Source of the DNA: Kriegella sp965368185
Lineage (GTDB): Bacteria > Bacteroidota > Bacteroidia > Flavobacteriales > Flavobacteriaceae
Direction: 5' to 3'
Assembly: GCA_965368185.1 (NCBI GenBank)
Contig: CBDULZ010000005.1
Location: 1-64,000, forward strand
Length of the DNA stretch: 64,000 bases
Shown here: positions 16,297 through 24,681 of the stretch, in pieces
Layout: every line of letters starts with the position of its first letter
Numbering within the stretch: the stretch's first letter is position 1
Program-made: the position numbers and the translations under genes
Notes under the pieces: model-generated
What the model saw: only the letters and a program-made list of their open reading frames with translations
Told to the model about the DNA's origin: nothing
The model's database searches: none

Positions 16297-17328
16297 GTGA
16301 AAAGACTGTCATTTTTAAATAAAATCGTATTCTTTTTTAATTTCATTTTTGCGCTTCTATTGCTATTGGCATGTTTGGTTCCGCATATATCGGCAGAGCA
16401 CTTTGCTTTTTTATCGGTATTAAGCCTGACGGTTCCCGTCCTGGTGGGGGTGAATTTCCTTTTTTTCTTTTTTTGGATATTAAAAAGAAAACGACAAATG
16501 CTATTGTCGTTGTCGGTACTTGTATTAGGGTATTTAACGATGGGGGCATTTGTGAAATTTGACTTTTTTGATCAAACGGAAGAAGTCGCTCCCGATTTAC
16601 GTGTTTTAAGTTATAACGTTCGGAATTTTAATAAAAATGGCCATATTGACAATCCATTAATTTTTGAGGATATTAAGGACTTGGTCGATCATGAAGATCC
16701 TGATATTGTGTGCTTTCAGGAAGTCGGATATTCAAGAAGAAAGGAATATGTGAACTACCCTTATCAGTATTTGGAATATATAGACAACGACGGTCACTTG
16801 CTTCTAGGCATATTTTCAAAATATCCTATCATCGATGCACAACTTTTAAACTTTCCCAAGAGTTTTAACAATGGTGCTTATGCCGATATTCTCTATAAAA
16901 AAGATACTATACGAATCTATGACCTTCATTTAGAATCATTGGGAATCACACCGGGCACTGGGGTGCTCCGATCCGAGACATCAGATAAGCTGTATCGAAG
17001 GGTTACCAGTAGGTTTAAGAAGCAGGAAGAACAGGCCAAGCTTGTACGGGAGCACAGTGAAAAGGTTCATTATAAAACGATAATCTGTGGGGACTTTAAC
17101 AACACCCAATTTTCGAATGTGTATCACATTATCAAAGGAGACCGACAAGATACTTTTATAGAAAAGGGAAGAGGTTTAGGGCGAACCTATGATTTTCTGG
17201 GCATTCCGTTGCGTATCGATTTTATTTTTGCGGATAGTTCATTCGAGGTTGTCGAACATAAGAACTTTAACATTAAATATTCTGACCACTTTCCAGTATT
17301 GGCATCATTCAACTTAAAAAGTGATTAG
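16297..17328 (+). CDS. Endonuclease/exonuclease/phosphatase (EEP) family membrane protein
   Basis: 343 residues from the GTG at 16297, preferred because it gives VKRLSFLNKI directly before the first helix. An ATG at 16231 would overlap the rhomboid gene by 59 bases. Two or three hydrophobic segments fill about residues 5-80, then an EEP domain follows. Its metal-dependent phosphodiesterase motifs are RVLSYNVRNFNKNG, CFQEVGYS (metal-binding Glu), ICGDFNNTQFSN (catalytic Asp-x-Asn) and SDHFPVLASF (catalytic His). The substrate may be nucleic acid or phospholipid. It is the last gene of the mutL operon, and its end overlaps the convergent DUF6122 gene by 15 bases. Confidence 0.87.
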   Translation: MKRLSFLNKIVFFFNFIFALLLLLACLVPHISAEHFAFLSVLSLTVPVLVGVNFLFFFFWILKRKRQMLLSLSVLVLGYLTMGAFVKFDFFDQTEEVAPDLRVLSYNVRNFNKNGHIDNPLIFEDIKDLVDHEDPDIVCFQEVGYSRRKEYVNYPYQYLEYIDNDGHLLLGIFSKYPIIDAQLLNFPKSFNNGAYADILYKKDTIRIYDLHLESLGITPGTGVLRSETSDKLYRRVTSRFKKQEEQAKLVREHSEKVHYKTIICGDFNNTQFSNVYHIIKGDRQDTFIEKGRGLGRTYDFLGIPLRIDFIFADSSFEVVEHKNFNIKYSDHFPVLASFNLKSD

Positions 17329-17628
17329 CCTGCAATCGGCCCAATCGGCGAGGATGTGTATCAGCAACGCGAGACCGATGATACGGGTCTTTTTTATCAA
17401 AAAAAGCCCGAAATAAAGAATAATCGCCCAATAAGAATGTAGCGGATGAAAGTTAATGCTACAACGATCGGCGTCAAAAATCGGATTGGCTAACAAGTGA
17501 TCTACATCGATTAGAATTCCCGCCAAAAGAATAAGGGTTACTCGAACGCGATGCCCTTTGAAGAAGAGGAAACCTATAGCAATAGGCACCAGAAAGTGTA
17601 TACCGTAATGAACAAAGAATCTAAGCAT
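17314..17628 (-). CDS. DUF6122 family small membrane protein
   Basis: 104 residues with about four hydrophobic helices. The pattern HYGIHFLVPIAIGF, DVDHLLANPIFDADRCS and NFHPLHSYWAI resembles membrane-bound metal-dependent hydrolases of the YdjM type (His and Asp residues in membrane loops), and Bacteroidota versions are filed as DUF6122. No activity is known. Its start lies within the end of the WbqC-like gene (8-base overlap), and its stop overlaps the end of the convergent EEP gene by 15 bases. Confidence 0.75.
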   Translation of the reverse strand: MLRFFVHYGIHFLVPIAIGFLFFKGHRVRVTLILLAGILIDVDHLLANPIFDADRCSINFHPLHSYWAIILYFGLFLIKKTRIIGLALLIHILADWADCRLITF

Positions 17629-18253
17629 TTAAAAACGGTAAATACAAGTTTTGAAGGTACGACCGTGCATTTGTTCCTTCATTAAAAAGCAGGTCTAAAA
17701 TACTGCTGTTTTTAATGAACCCATGACGGTCTCCAAAAACTTGAACGTACTTTTCTTGATCAAAAAGAACGTTTTTTTTAGCATTGACCAAAAAGCGGCC
17801 GTCCTGAACATCTTTAGGGTGAAGTTCAAAATTTTGAGACTTTTCCAACGGCATGTCAATCTGAAGACAGTCGGCGATCGTTTCGATAGTCTTTAGGTTA
17901 TAATCGAGCAATAAATCAAATTTATTGTCGAATAAGTGTGCAAGTTCATCTTCATAGAATTCAAAAAAAGGAGAAGTTCTATACGCGGTTTGCAAAGTGC
18001 GCCAATGCTGACGTTGCCATTGGTATGAATTATCGAGTTGTACGTCTTTGTATTTTTGACGCCCTTCTTTTCCACCGACATGCCGGATTGGAATACTTAA
18101 TATATGCCTGCCCAAATCGGTACAGATATAACATCGGTTCCGGTAGGTCTGTTTTTGGTAATTGTCCTCGACTTCCCATTTAATATCGTGTTGCACTATT
18201 GTAGCGAAGGTCGCGATATCTGGGAAATATGTCGGATGGAGCAGGGTTTTCAC
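17621..18253 (-). CDS. WbqC-like family protein
   Basis: 210 residues starting at a GTG (18253). The N-terminus KTLLHPTYFPDIATFA followed by ENYQKQTYRNR-like and LSIPIRHVGGKEGR motifs is diagnostic of the WbqC-like family, first seen in an O-antigen gene cluster. The biochemical role is unknown, and members are often found near lepB in Bacteroidota, as here. The gene lies 53 bases downstream of lepB and overlaps the DUF6122 gene, so all three are probably one transcript. Confidence 0.85.
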   Translation of the reverse strand: MKTLLHPTYFPDIATFATIVQHDIKWEVEDNYQKQTYRNRCYICTDLGRHILSIPIRHVGGKEGRQKYKDVQLDNSYQWQRQHWRTLQTAYRTSPFFEFYEDELAHLFDNKFDLLLDYNLKTIETIADCLQIDMPLEKSQNFELHPKDVQDGRFLVNAKKNVLFDQEKYVQVFGDRHGFIKNSSILDLLFNEGTNARSYLQNLYLPFLNA

Positions 18254-18306
18254 AAGGAAATGATTTTTTTTTGAGGTATCGAACCAAGGAGCGATGAATT
18301 ATAAAT

Positions 18307-20010
18307 TCAGCTTTTTCCTTTAAGCCTTTTCTTCCTGAAATAATCGAATACAAACCAAGCAACCAGTACGATCAAAAAGTATTTAAAGTAAGAAACAGGC
18401 TCGCCTTCTCCGTTAACCGTAGTAAATACCCTGTCCCAGCGAACTTCCCAATTGGCGAGTCCATCGTTGAAATTTTCGATGCTCATCCAAATAAATATTG
18501 GCGTGCCCACGATATGGTTTTCAGGCACATAGCCCCAAGCACGGCTGTCTTCCGAGTGTGCCCTGTTATCACCCATCATCCAATAGTAATCTTGTTTGAA
18601 CGTGTACGAATCTGCAGGTTCTCCATTGATGCTAATTTGATTTCCTGAAACATTAATCGTATTGCCTTCGTAGTCGCGAATAATTTTTTTGTATAAAGGC
18701 AGTACTTGAAGGTTGAGATCAACTGTTTTTCCCTTTTCGGGAATATAAATGGGCCCCATATTATCATAATTCCAATCGTAATCGGGATTTTGCGGAAATA
18801 AATTAGTCCCTCTTTGTCCTTTGGGGGTTACGATTCGCACAACCGAGTCGATAGCACTATTACTTTTAAGTTTGTTGACCATTTCATCGGTAGCCGTGAT
18901 AATGCGGCTTCTGTCCGCCACTTCTTGGAGGGCCAAACGATTTTGTCGAATAAGATCGGGAGATATGCCTTTATGATCGGTCAATATAACTACGCCTTGT
19001 TGCCCTTGGTCATATACGCCATAACCGCTTCTTTGTAAGGCTATTCTTTGGGGCTGGTTCAGCGATTGGGCCACATACTGCCTGTTAAAATCAGAAAGTC
19101 CAGCTTCGGAAAGAACCCGTGAGGAAACTCCATTTTGGGCATAAACCCTATAATCATATTGTGGTCGTGCACGGTCTGAAAGTTGTAATTGCTTGCCATT
19201 GATAAATACGTACCCGTCAACAACCGATAGCGAATCCCCGGGAATTCCGACACAACGTTTTACATAGTTCGATTTTTTGTCTATTGGCTTTTTTACGCCT
19301 GCCTCCTTTTTAAAAAAGACACGTACCGTATCTGCAGGCCAACTGAACACCACAATGTCGTTGCGGTCTACTTTGGTAAATCCAGGTAGCCTAAAATAGG
19401 GGAGCTGTGGTTTGTTCAAATACGAACGAATTCCCAATTTCGGAATGGTATCATGTACCATAGGGGCCGCAACGGTGGTCATTGGGGCCCTGGCCCCATA
19501 ATGAAACTTGCTAACGAAAAGAAAATCGCCAACGCGCAGGGTACGTTCCAAAGACGGGGTCGGTATTACATAAGGTTGAATAAAATAGGTATGTACCAAG
19601 GTAGCCGCCACTATAGCGAATACAATGGAACTTACCCATTCGCCCAAACCGGTCTTAGGGTGAAGGTCTCGGTCTGCTATATACTTGGTGTCAAGCATAT
19701 AGTTGACATAATAAATATAAAAACCTAGTGTTAAAATGACCAACCAAGTCTCAAGAAGACTGTTTCTCCCAAAACTGCGTATGGTCTCAACCCAGATTAC
19801 GGGAAACATCAATAAATTGATAATGGGAATAAAAAGAAGGATTACCCACCATTTCGGTCGGTTGATGATTTGCATAAGAACCACGGCGTTGTAGATAGGT
19901 ACTGCGGCTTCCCAGGCCTTTCTACCCGCTTTTACATACAACTTCCAGGTACCCAAAAAATGGATGACCTGTATTATGAGTATAAATATGATCCACTGTG
20001 TCGTATCCAT
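18307..20010 (-). CDS. lepB: Signal peptidase I (long Bacteroidota form)
   Basis: 567 residues, about twice the length of E. coli-type minimal enzymes, with extra N-terminal membrane helices (about 5-25, 55-75, 88-105, 125-145). Family S26 motifs are the catalytic Ser153 in VIPTPSLERTLRVGD, the general-base Lys251 in NYVKRCVGIPGDSL, and near residue 490 GDNRAHSEDSRAWG. An insertion of about 200 residues separates the Lys region from the last box, as in other Bacteroidota. A final hydrophobic helix precedes a basic tail. It removes signal peptides at the outer face of the inner membrane. Confidence 0.93.
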   Translation of the reverse strand: MDTTQWIIFILIIQVIHFLGTWKLYVKAGRKAWEAAVPIYNAVVLMQIINRPKWWVILLFIPIINLLMFPVIWVETIRSFGRNSLLETWLVILTLGFYIYYVNYMLDTKYIADRDLHPKTGLGEWVSSIVFAIVAATLVHTYFIQPYVIPTPSLERTLRVGDFLFVSKFHYGARAPMTTVAAPMVHDTIPKLGIRSYLNKPQLPYFRLPGFTKVDRNDIVVFSWPADTVRVFFKKEAGVKKPIDKKSNYVKRCVGIPGDSLSVVDGYVFINGKQLQLSDRARPQYDYRVYAQNGVSSRVLSEAGLSDFNRQYVAQSLNQPQRIALQRSGYGVYDQGQQGVVILTDHKGISPDLIRQNRLALQEVADRSRIITATDEMVNKLKSNSAIDSVVRIVTPKGQRGTNLFPQNPDYDWNYDNMGPIYIPEKGKTVDLNLQVLPLYKKIIRDYEGNTINVSGNQISINGEPADSYTFKQDYYWMMGDNRAHSEDSRAWGYVPENHIVGTPIFIWMSIENFNDGLANWEVRWDRVFTTVNGEGEPVSYFKYFLIVLVAWFVFDYFRKKRLKGKS

Positions 20011-20215
20011 GTTTGCGCTTTAGATTCTGTATTATAAAGTTCGATTACTGTTTATTGCTTTCTTTTATTTTAGAGGTCCTGTTTTCGGTAATTTCAAACG
20101 GCTTTACAAGGTCTTTTTTGCCTCAGAATATCATTTTATTTATATTCCGATTAGTCCCCAAATCACCTCTAAATTCTTACAAATAAGGACATTTATACCA
20201 TAAACGGGCGCTTTG

Positions 20216-20917
20216 TTAACCAAGGTTTAACACATCTTTCATTGTAAAAACACCTCTTTTTCCAACAATCCACTCTGCAGCAATAACTGCTCCTAGGGCA
20301 AAACCTTCTCGATTATGGGCCGTATGAACTATGGATATGGTGTCGACTTCACTTTCGTATTCCACAGTATGGGTTCCTGGTGTATCAGCTATACGCTTTG
20401 CGGTTATTGGCAATTCGCCTTCTGGCGCCTTATCGAGTTTCCAACCGGAATAATCGGTATTCGCAATGATGCCATCTGCCAATGTTATGGCTGTGCCGCT
20501 GGGGGCGTCGAGTTTTTGGGTGTGGTGAATTTCTTCAATGGCGACATTATACTCCTTCAATTGTCGCATCATTTTAGCCAAATATTGGTTTAGCTCAAAA
20601 AAAACATTGACACCCAAACTGAAATTCGAAGCATAGATAAAGGCACTTCCTGTTTCTTCGCAGCGTGCCAAGGCCTTGTCAAAATCTTGCAACCAACCTG
20701 TAGTACCCGAGATAACGGGAACGCCATGCTCGAAGCATTGGGTAATATTCCCGAAAGCCGCGGTTGGCATGCTGAAGTCAATTGCGACATCCATATTCGA
20801 AAAATCGATTTCGACCGTATCGATATCAATTTTGGCCACAATTTCATGACCTTTCTGTTCGGCGATCTTTTCGATCATCTTCCCCATTTTTCCGTATCCG
20901 AATAATGCGATTTTCAT
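20216..20917 (-). CDS. dapB: 4-hydroxy-tetrahydrodipicolinate reductase
   Basis: 233 residues, the short Bacteroidota length. DapB makes tetrahydrodipicolinate with NAD(P)H on the route to diaminopimelate and lysine. The nucleotide-binding GYGKMGKMI sits at the N-terminus, ISGTTGW near residue 89, and the catalytic element EEIHHTQKLDAPSGTA near residue 147. It lies in a run of cell-envelope genes (DUF5683 upstream, lepB downstream), which fits its role in supplying peptidoglycan precursors. It starts 2 bases after the DUF5683 gene stop. Confidence 0.95.
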   Translation of the reverse strand: MKIALFGYGKMGKMIEKIAEQKGHEIVAKIDIDTVEIDFSNMDVAIDFSMPTAAFGNITQCFEHGVPVISGTTGWLQDFDKALARCEETGSAFIYASNFSLGVNVFFELNQYLAKMMRQLKEYNVAIEEIHHTQKLDAPSGTAITLADGIIANTDYSGWKLDKAPEGELPITAKRIADTPGTHTVEYESEVDTISIVHTAHNREGFALGAVIAAEWIVGKRGVFTMKDVLNLG

Positions 20918-20919
20918 GT

Positions 20920-21585
20920 TTAAAATTTTATAATAAAAGCCATCCCATAATGCGGATTGCTAGTTATTGGATTCAACTCTAAATAAGGCCTCATATCTAA
21001 ACTGAGGTCCTCGTCAATATTAAATTGTTTGAGATGTGCGTCGACGTTGGCATCGACAATATTGAGTACGTACATGGCAACCGTAATAAGTAATGCCAAA
21101 TCTCGATCTCTTTGAAATCGTTCTTGTTGGCTTTCCAAGTCATCAACATCTAAATCAGGTTCAGCGGGTATTATACCATCATCGGGTGTTCTTAGGTCCC
21201 AGAATTCATCATCACTAAAACCAGCCTGTCTTCTTTTAAAAGCCGCCCTAAAACGGTCGTAATAATCATCGTTGTAGAGATAGGTATAAACCCCAGTTCC
21301 AATGACGGCATAGACCAAAGGCACTTTCCAATAGCGTTTGTTGTATACTTGGCCCAGACCGGGCAATACGGCGGAATAAAATGCTGCTTTGCTGGGTGCC
21401 AAGGGGTTGATGGGTTTTCTTTTTTTAATTTTCCCTTCCTTCACCACGATGCCCTCTTTCTTCAGGTTCTTTTGAATGGAATCCGTTTCGCGGTTTTTAT
21501 CCTTAGCATCGACTTCTTGCTCTTGTGCGCAACAGAAAATTGCGAAAAGACAACAAAAGAGGTTTGTAATTAGGTTTTTATTCAC
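20920..21585 (-). CDS. DUF5683 family envelope protein
   Basis: 221 residues starting at a GTG (21585) that overlaps the parB stop by 8 bases. A signal peptide (NLFCCLFAIFCCAQ, cleavage about residue 20) precedes a charged segment, then two or three hydrophobic stretches including KAAFYSAVLPGLGQVYNKRYW, read here as a hallmark of DUF5683, and a second near LALLITVAMYVLNIVDANVDAHL. The function is unknown. The consistent place between parAB and dapB suggests coupling of envelope and chromosome-segregation genes rather than a shared pathway. Confidence 0.82.
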   Translation of the reverse strand: MNKNLITNLFCCLFAIFCCAQEQEVDAKDKNRETDSIQKNLKKEGIVVKEGKIKKRKPINPLAPSKAAFYSAVLPGLGQVYNKRYWKVPLVYAVIGTGVYTYLYNDDYYDRFRAAFKRRQAGFSDDEFWDLRTPDDGIIPAEPDLDVDDLESQQERFQRDRDLALLITVAMYVLNIVDANVDAHLKQFNIDEDLSLDMRPYLELNPITSNPHYGMAFIIKF

Positions 21586-22483
21586 CTACGATTAATTTTT
21601 TTATTCGAAGGAATTCCGCTTCGGAATTAAAGGGGATGGTCACTTTTCCTTTACCTTTTTCAGAGCTTTTGACATCGACTTTGGTCGACAGGTAATCGGT
21701 GAGTTTTTGAATTTCTTCTTTTGCAAAACTCGGAACGGAAGGCGACTTCGAAGTACTTTTTGGGGTTCCCGTATTTTTACCATGGTATTCTTTTACGGCG
21801 CGCTCGGTATCTCGAACCGATAGGTTTTGGCCGACTATTTTTTCATAAAGGGCAAGTTGTTCTTCCTTTTTATCGATATTTACCAATGCCCTGCCATGCC
21901 CCATGCTTACGAAACCGTCGCGCATGCCCGTCTGAATTATTGGGTCTAGTTTTAATAATCGTAGGTAGTTGGCAATGGTCGAACGTTTTTTTCCTACCCG
22001 GTCGCTCAATCGCTCTTGGGTCAGTTGGATTTCATCGATCAATCGCTGGTACGACAATGCAATTTCAATCGGATCTAAATCTTGGCGTTGAATGTTCTCG
22101 ACCAGGGCCATTTCCAGCGATTCTTGGTCGTTGGCTATTCGAATATAGGCCGGTATAGTCTTGAGACCTACCAATTTTGAGGCTCTGAACCTTCTTTCCC
22201 CGGAAACGAGCTGATACGAATCAAAACCGAGTTTTCGTACTGTAATGGGCTGAATAACTCCAAGCTCTTTGATCGATGTGGCCAATTCGCGCAAAGTTTC
22301 ATCGTTGAAATTGGAGCGTGGCTGAAACGGGTTGACTTCGATGGCTCCGATTTCCAATTCGACAATATTGCCTACAACCTTGTCCGCATTTTTATCGGAT
22401 GCAGTTTTAATATCATTTTCAGGGTCTTTTAAGAGTGCCGATAGGCCTCTTCCCAAAGCTTGTTTTTTTGTTGCTTTCGCCAT
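21578..22483 (-). CDS. parB: Chromosome partitioning protein ParB
   Basis: 301 residues. The N-terminal GRGLSALL box is the ParA-stimulating region. The CTPase domain carries NPFQPR near residue 52, ELGVIQPITVR and VSGERRFRASK. ENIQRQDLDPIEIA and a helix-turn-helix (GKKRSTIANYLRLLKL near residue 163) bind parS. A low-complexity Lys/Ser linker leads to the C-terminal dimerisation part. ParB spreads from parS sites to organise origin segregation. It starts 9 bases after the parA stop. No parS site is recognised in the window. Confidence 0.95.
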   Translation of the reverse strand: MAKATKKQALGRGLSALLKDPENDIKTASDKNADKVVGNIVELEIGAIEVNPFQPRSNFNDETLRELATSIKELGVIQPITVRKLGFDSYQLVSGERRFRASKLVGLKTIPAYIRIANDQESLEMALVENIQRQDLDPIEIALSYQRLIDEIQLTQERLSDRVGKKRSTIANYLRLLKLDPIIQTGMRDGFVSMGHGRALVNIDKKEEQLALYEKIVGQNLSVRDTERAVKEYHGKNTGTPKSTSKSPSVPSFAKEEIQKLTDYLSTKVDVKSSEKGKGKVTIPFNSEAEFLRIKKLIVGE

Positions 22484-22492
22484 TGTATTATT

Positions 22493-23266
22493 TTACACCG
22501 TCTCCTTATTCTTCTTTACCATCTCGTTGGCCAGGTTCAAATAGTTGGCCGCACCTTTACTACTGGCATCGTATTTAATAATGCTTTCGCCGTAGCTAGG
22601 TGCTTCGCTCAATCGTACATTGCGTTGAATAATAGTGTCGAAAACCATATCTGCGAAATGCTTTCTTACCTCTTCTACTACTTGGTTGGAAAGGCGTAAG
22701 CGCGAATCGTACATGGTGAGCAGCATGCCTTCAATATCAAGATCCGGATTATGTATCTTTTGAACACTTTTTATGGTATTCAGTAGTTTGCCCAAGCCTT
22801 CCAAGGCGAAATATTCGCATTGTATGGGTATGATGACAGAATCTGCGGCGGTTAAAGCGTTCAGTGTCAAGAGGCCCAAAGAGGGGGCGCAGTCGATAAG
22901 TATGTAATCGTAAGTATTTCTTAGATCGCCAATGGCTTTCTTCATCATATATTCCCGTTCATCTTTGTCGACCAATTCAATTTCTATGGCGACCAAATCG
23001 ATATGGGAAGGAATAAGGTCTACATTCGGGGAGGAAGTTTGAATAATGGCCTCCTCGGCACTTTTGGTATGTTCCAGCAATTGGTATGTGCCCAATTCAA
23101 CACCTTCAACGTCAATGCCCAACCCTGATGTGGCATTGGCCTGGGGGTCGGCATCGATTACCAATACCTTTTTTTCCAACACACCTAACGAGGCGGCAAG
23201 ATTAACAGTTGTAGTCGTTTTTCCTACTCCGCCTTTTTGATTCGCAATCGCAATGATCTTGCCCAT
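22493..23266 (-). CDS. parA: Chromosome partitioning ATPase ParA/Soj
   Basis: 257 residues, the chromosomal Soj length. The deviant Walker A KGGVGKTTTTVNLA starts at residue 10, IDADPQANAT is near residue 40, and IDCAPSLGLLTLNAL gives Walker B. ParA binds DNA non-specifically as an ATP dimer and moves ParB-parS complexes. There is no N-terminal DNA-binding extension, so autoregulation by ParA is less likely. A near-perfect 16-base palindrome (23301-23316) sits over the spacer of its probable promoter. Confidence 0.96.
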   Translation of the reverse strand: MGKIIAIANQKGGVGKTTTTVNLAASLGVLEKKVLVIDADPQANATSGLGIDVEGVELGTYQLLEHTKSAEEAIIQTSSPNVDLIPSHIDLVAIEIELVDKDEREYMMKKAIGDLRNTYDYILIDCAPSLGLLTLNALTAADSVIIPIQCEYFALEGLGKLLNTIKSVQKIHNPDLDIEGMLLTMYDSRLRLSNQVVEEVRKHFADMVFDTIIQRNVRLSEAPSYGESIIKYDASSKGAANYLNLANEMVKKNKETV

Positions 23267-23286
23267 TCTTCAACTTAATTAAGGGG

Positions 23287-23316
23287 TAAAAATACGATTA
23301 TTTACGGTGCCGTAAA
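23287..23316 (-). promoter_or_regulatory. parA promoter with 16-base palindrome (candidate operator)
   Basis: TATTTTTA on the minus strand (23294-23287) resembles the -7 box, 21 bases before the parA ATG. Six bases further upstream, TTTACGGTGCCGTAAA (23301-23316) has perfect 7-base arms around a 2-base centre. A regulator bound there would cover the spacer between -7 and -33. Confidence 0.45.
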
Positions 23317-23477
23317 ATGTATTTTGTTAACACCAGGTGAATAACTCGGTTCGCCAACGTTAAAGTTTATTAAAGGCGCGCAGTTTAGATGGTATTTAAC
23401 CACATTTTTTGTGGGTTTTTTAATCGTTCCGTTGCGTGAAGTAATAATAGGTCACTAGCCAACAATGCGTCCAAAAA

Positions 23478-23798
23478 CTATTGGTCAAGGCTGTCTTCGT
23501 ATTCGATAAGGTAGATTTCTTCGTCTTTCTTTTTGAGGTAGTATTGCTCCCTTGCGAATTTCTCCAATTCTTTGGGATCTGACAGTTTTTCGATGATTAT
23601 TTTGTCCTTGGCAATCTCATTATGCAAAAATTCTTGCTGTTTTTCGAGTTTTTCGATTTCCTTTCGCAGTTCCAGATGAATGAGAAACGAGTTGGTATCA
23701 AAAAAAACCATCCAGACCAAGAACACCGTCAATACCAGAATATAGGCGTTGGTGGCTATTTTGAACCATTTTCTTTTCTTGATATCGGTAAAGGCCAT
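23478..23798 (-). CDS. FtsB/DivIC-like septum formation initiator protein
   Basis: 106 residues. A basic N-terminus precedes one transmembrane helix (about 17-36), followed by a coiled coil LRKEIEKLEKQQEFLHNEI at about 47-65. The family motif LSDPKELEKFAREQYYLKKK ends the readable domain. FtsB/DivIC proteins bridge FtsL and FtsQ and help activate septal peptidoglycan synthesis on the outer face of the inner membrane. It follows udk by 6 bases on the same strand, so the pair is one transcript. Sequence alone cannot separate FtsB from DivIC. Confidence 0.88.
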   Translation of the reverse strand: MAFTDIKKRKWFKIATNAYILVLTVFLVWMVFFDTNSFLIHLELRKEIEKLEKQQEFLHNEIAKDKIIIEKLSDPKELEKFAREQYYLKKKDEEIYLIEYEDSLDQ

Positions 23799-23804
23799 GA
23801 AGCG

Positions 23805-24413
23805 CTAGGTTAATTTTTCGTTGATAATGCCGCGTACAATATCAACTGCAACAGTGTTGTATTTATTGTTGGGAATAATAATATCGGCATATTCTTTTGA
23901 AGGCTCGATAAATTGGTCGTGCATCGGTTTAAGTGTATTTTGATAACAATCCAAGGTATCGTTCAGGTCCCAGCCGCGTTCGTTGATGTCTCTTTTTAAT
24001 CTTCTGATCAAGCGTTCGTCAGAGTCGGCGTGCACAAATATCTTGATATCGAACATGTCACGGATCTGTGGGTTGGTCATGATTAATATGCCTTCGACCA
24101 GTAATACCTTTCTGGGGTGTATGACGACCATCTCATCGGTTCGGTTACATTCCAAGAAAGAATAAACGGGTTGGTGTATCGATTCACCTTCTTTGAGCAG
24201 GGTCAAGTGTTTTATCAAAAGGGGGAAATCAATGGCTTTTGGATGATCGAAATTCACCTTTTTACGCTCGGCAAGTGTCATGTGTGAAAGATCGTTGTAA
24301 TAGGAATCTTGTGAAATAACACCTACTTCATCAGTGGGTAACTCGTTGATAATCTGATTGACCACCGTTGTTTTACCGCTACCGGTACCTCCGGCAATTC
24401 CTATTATCAACAT
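23805..24413 (-). CDS. udk: Uridine kinase
   Basis: 202 residues. The P-loop GIAGGTGSGKTTVVNQI begins at residue 4, DSYYND near residue 37 is the nucleoside-binding element, and LVEGILIMTNP and RLIRRLKRDINERG complete the family pattern. It phosphorylates uridine and cytidine in pyrimidine salvage. It heads a two-gene unit with the ftsB-like gene and has a good promoter (box 24430-24437, TTG 24455-24457). Confidence 0.95.
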   Translation of the reverse strand: MLIIGIAGGTGSGKTTVVNQIINELPTDEVGVISQDSYYNDLSHMTLAERKKVNFDHPKAIDFPLLIKHLTLLKEGESIHQPVYSFLECNRTDEMVVIHPRKVLLVEGILIMTNPQIRDMFDIKIFVHADSDERLIRRLKRDINERGWDLNDTLDCYQNTLKPMHDQFIEPSKEYADIIIPNNKYNTVAVDIVRGIINEKLT

Positions 24414-24429
24414 ATTCGTTTATTTGGTT

Positions 24430-24437
24430 CAAAAATA
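24430..24437 (-). promoter_or_regulatory. -7 promoter box of udk-ftsB-like
   Basis: TATTTTTG on the minus strand matches TAnnTTTG. TTG (24457-24455) is 17 bases upstream. The G is 17 bases from the ATG. Confidence 0.6.
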
Positions 24438-24669
24438 CATATTCTACGTCTTTCCAACGAAATTTTATAAGGGGTGTTAATGCTGTAACTGCCTGATTAT
24501 TTTTATTTATGATGCCTTTTCTGTTAAAATTTTAAATGATACCACGAATAGAAGCGTCAAATTTTACAGTTATATATCGAAAAAGGGGTCTAAACTCTCA
24601 ATGCCGAAAATCGGGTCGACCGTAATTTAAAATTGAAGTTTTGTTAACAGCTTTTTAGGGGCATATCCG

Positions 24670-24677
24670 TATTTTTG
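24670..24677 (+). promoter_or_regulatory. -7 promoter box of the Bcr/CflA-type MFS gene
   Basis: TATTTTTG matches TAnnTTTG, and its G is only 5 bases before the ATG at 24682. Downstream starts would remove the conserved N-terminus, so the message is probably leaderless. Confidence 0.5.
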
Positions 24678-24681
24678 CCGG

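Noticed and set aside
21578..23316. parS site near parAB
   Set aside because: No close match to TGTTTCACGTGAAACA-type sequences was seen in the intergenic or coding parts. The palindrome at 23301 has a different sequence.
23396..23421. CCACA-T6-GTGGG hairpin followed by a T-run, upstream of parA
   Set aside because: It looks like a plus-strand terminator, but no plus-strand gene precedes it. On the minus strand it lacks a T-run after the stem.
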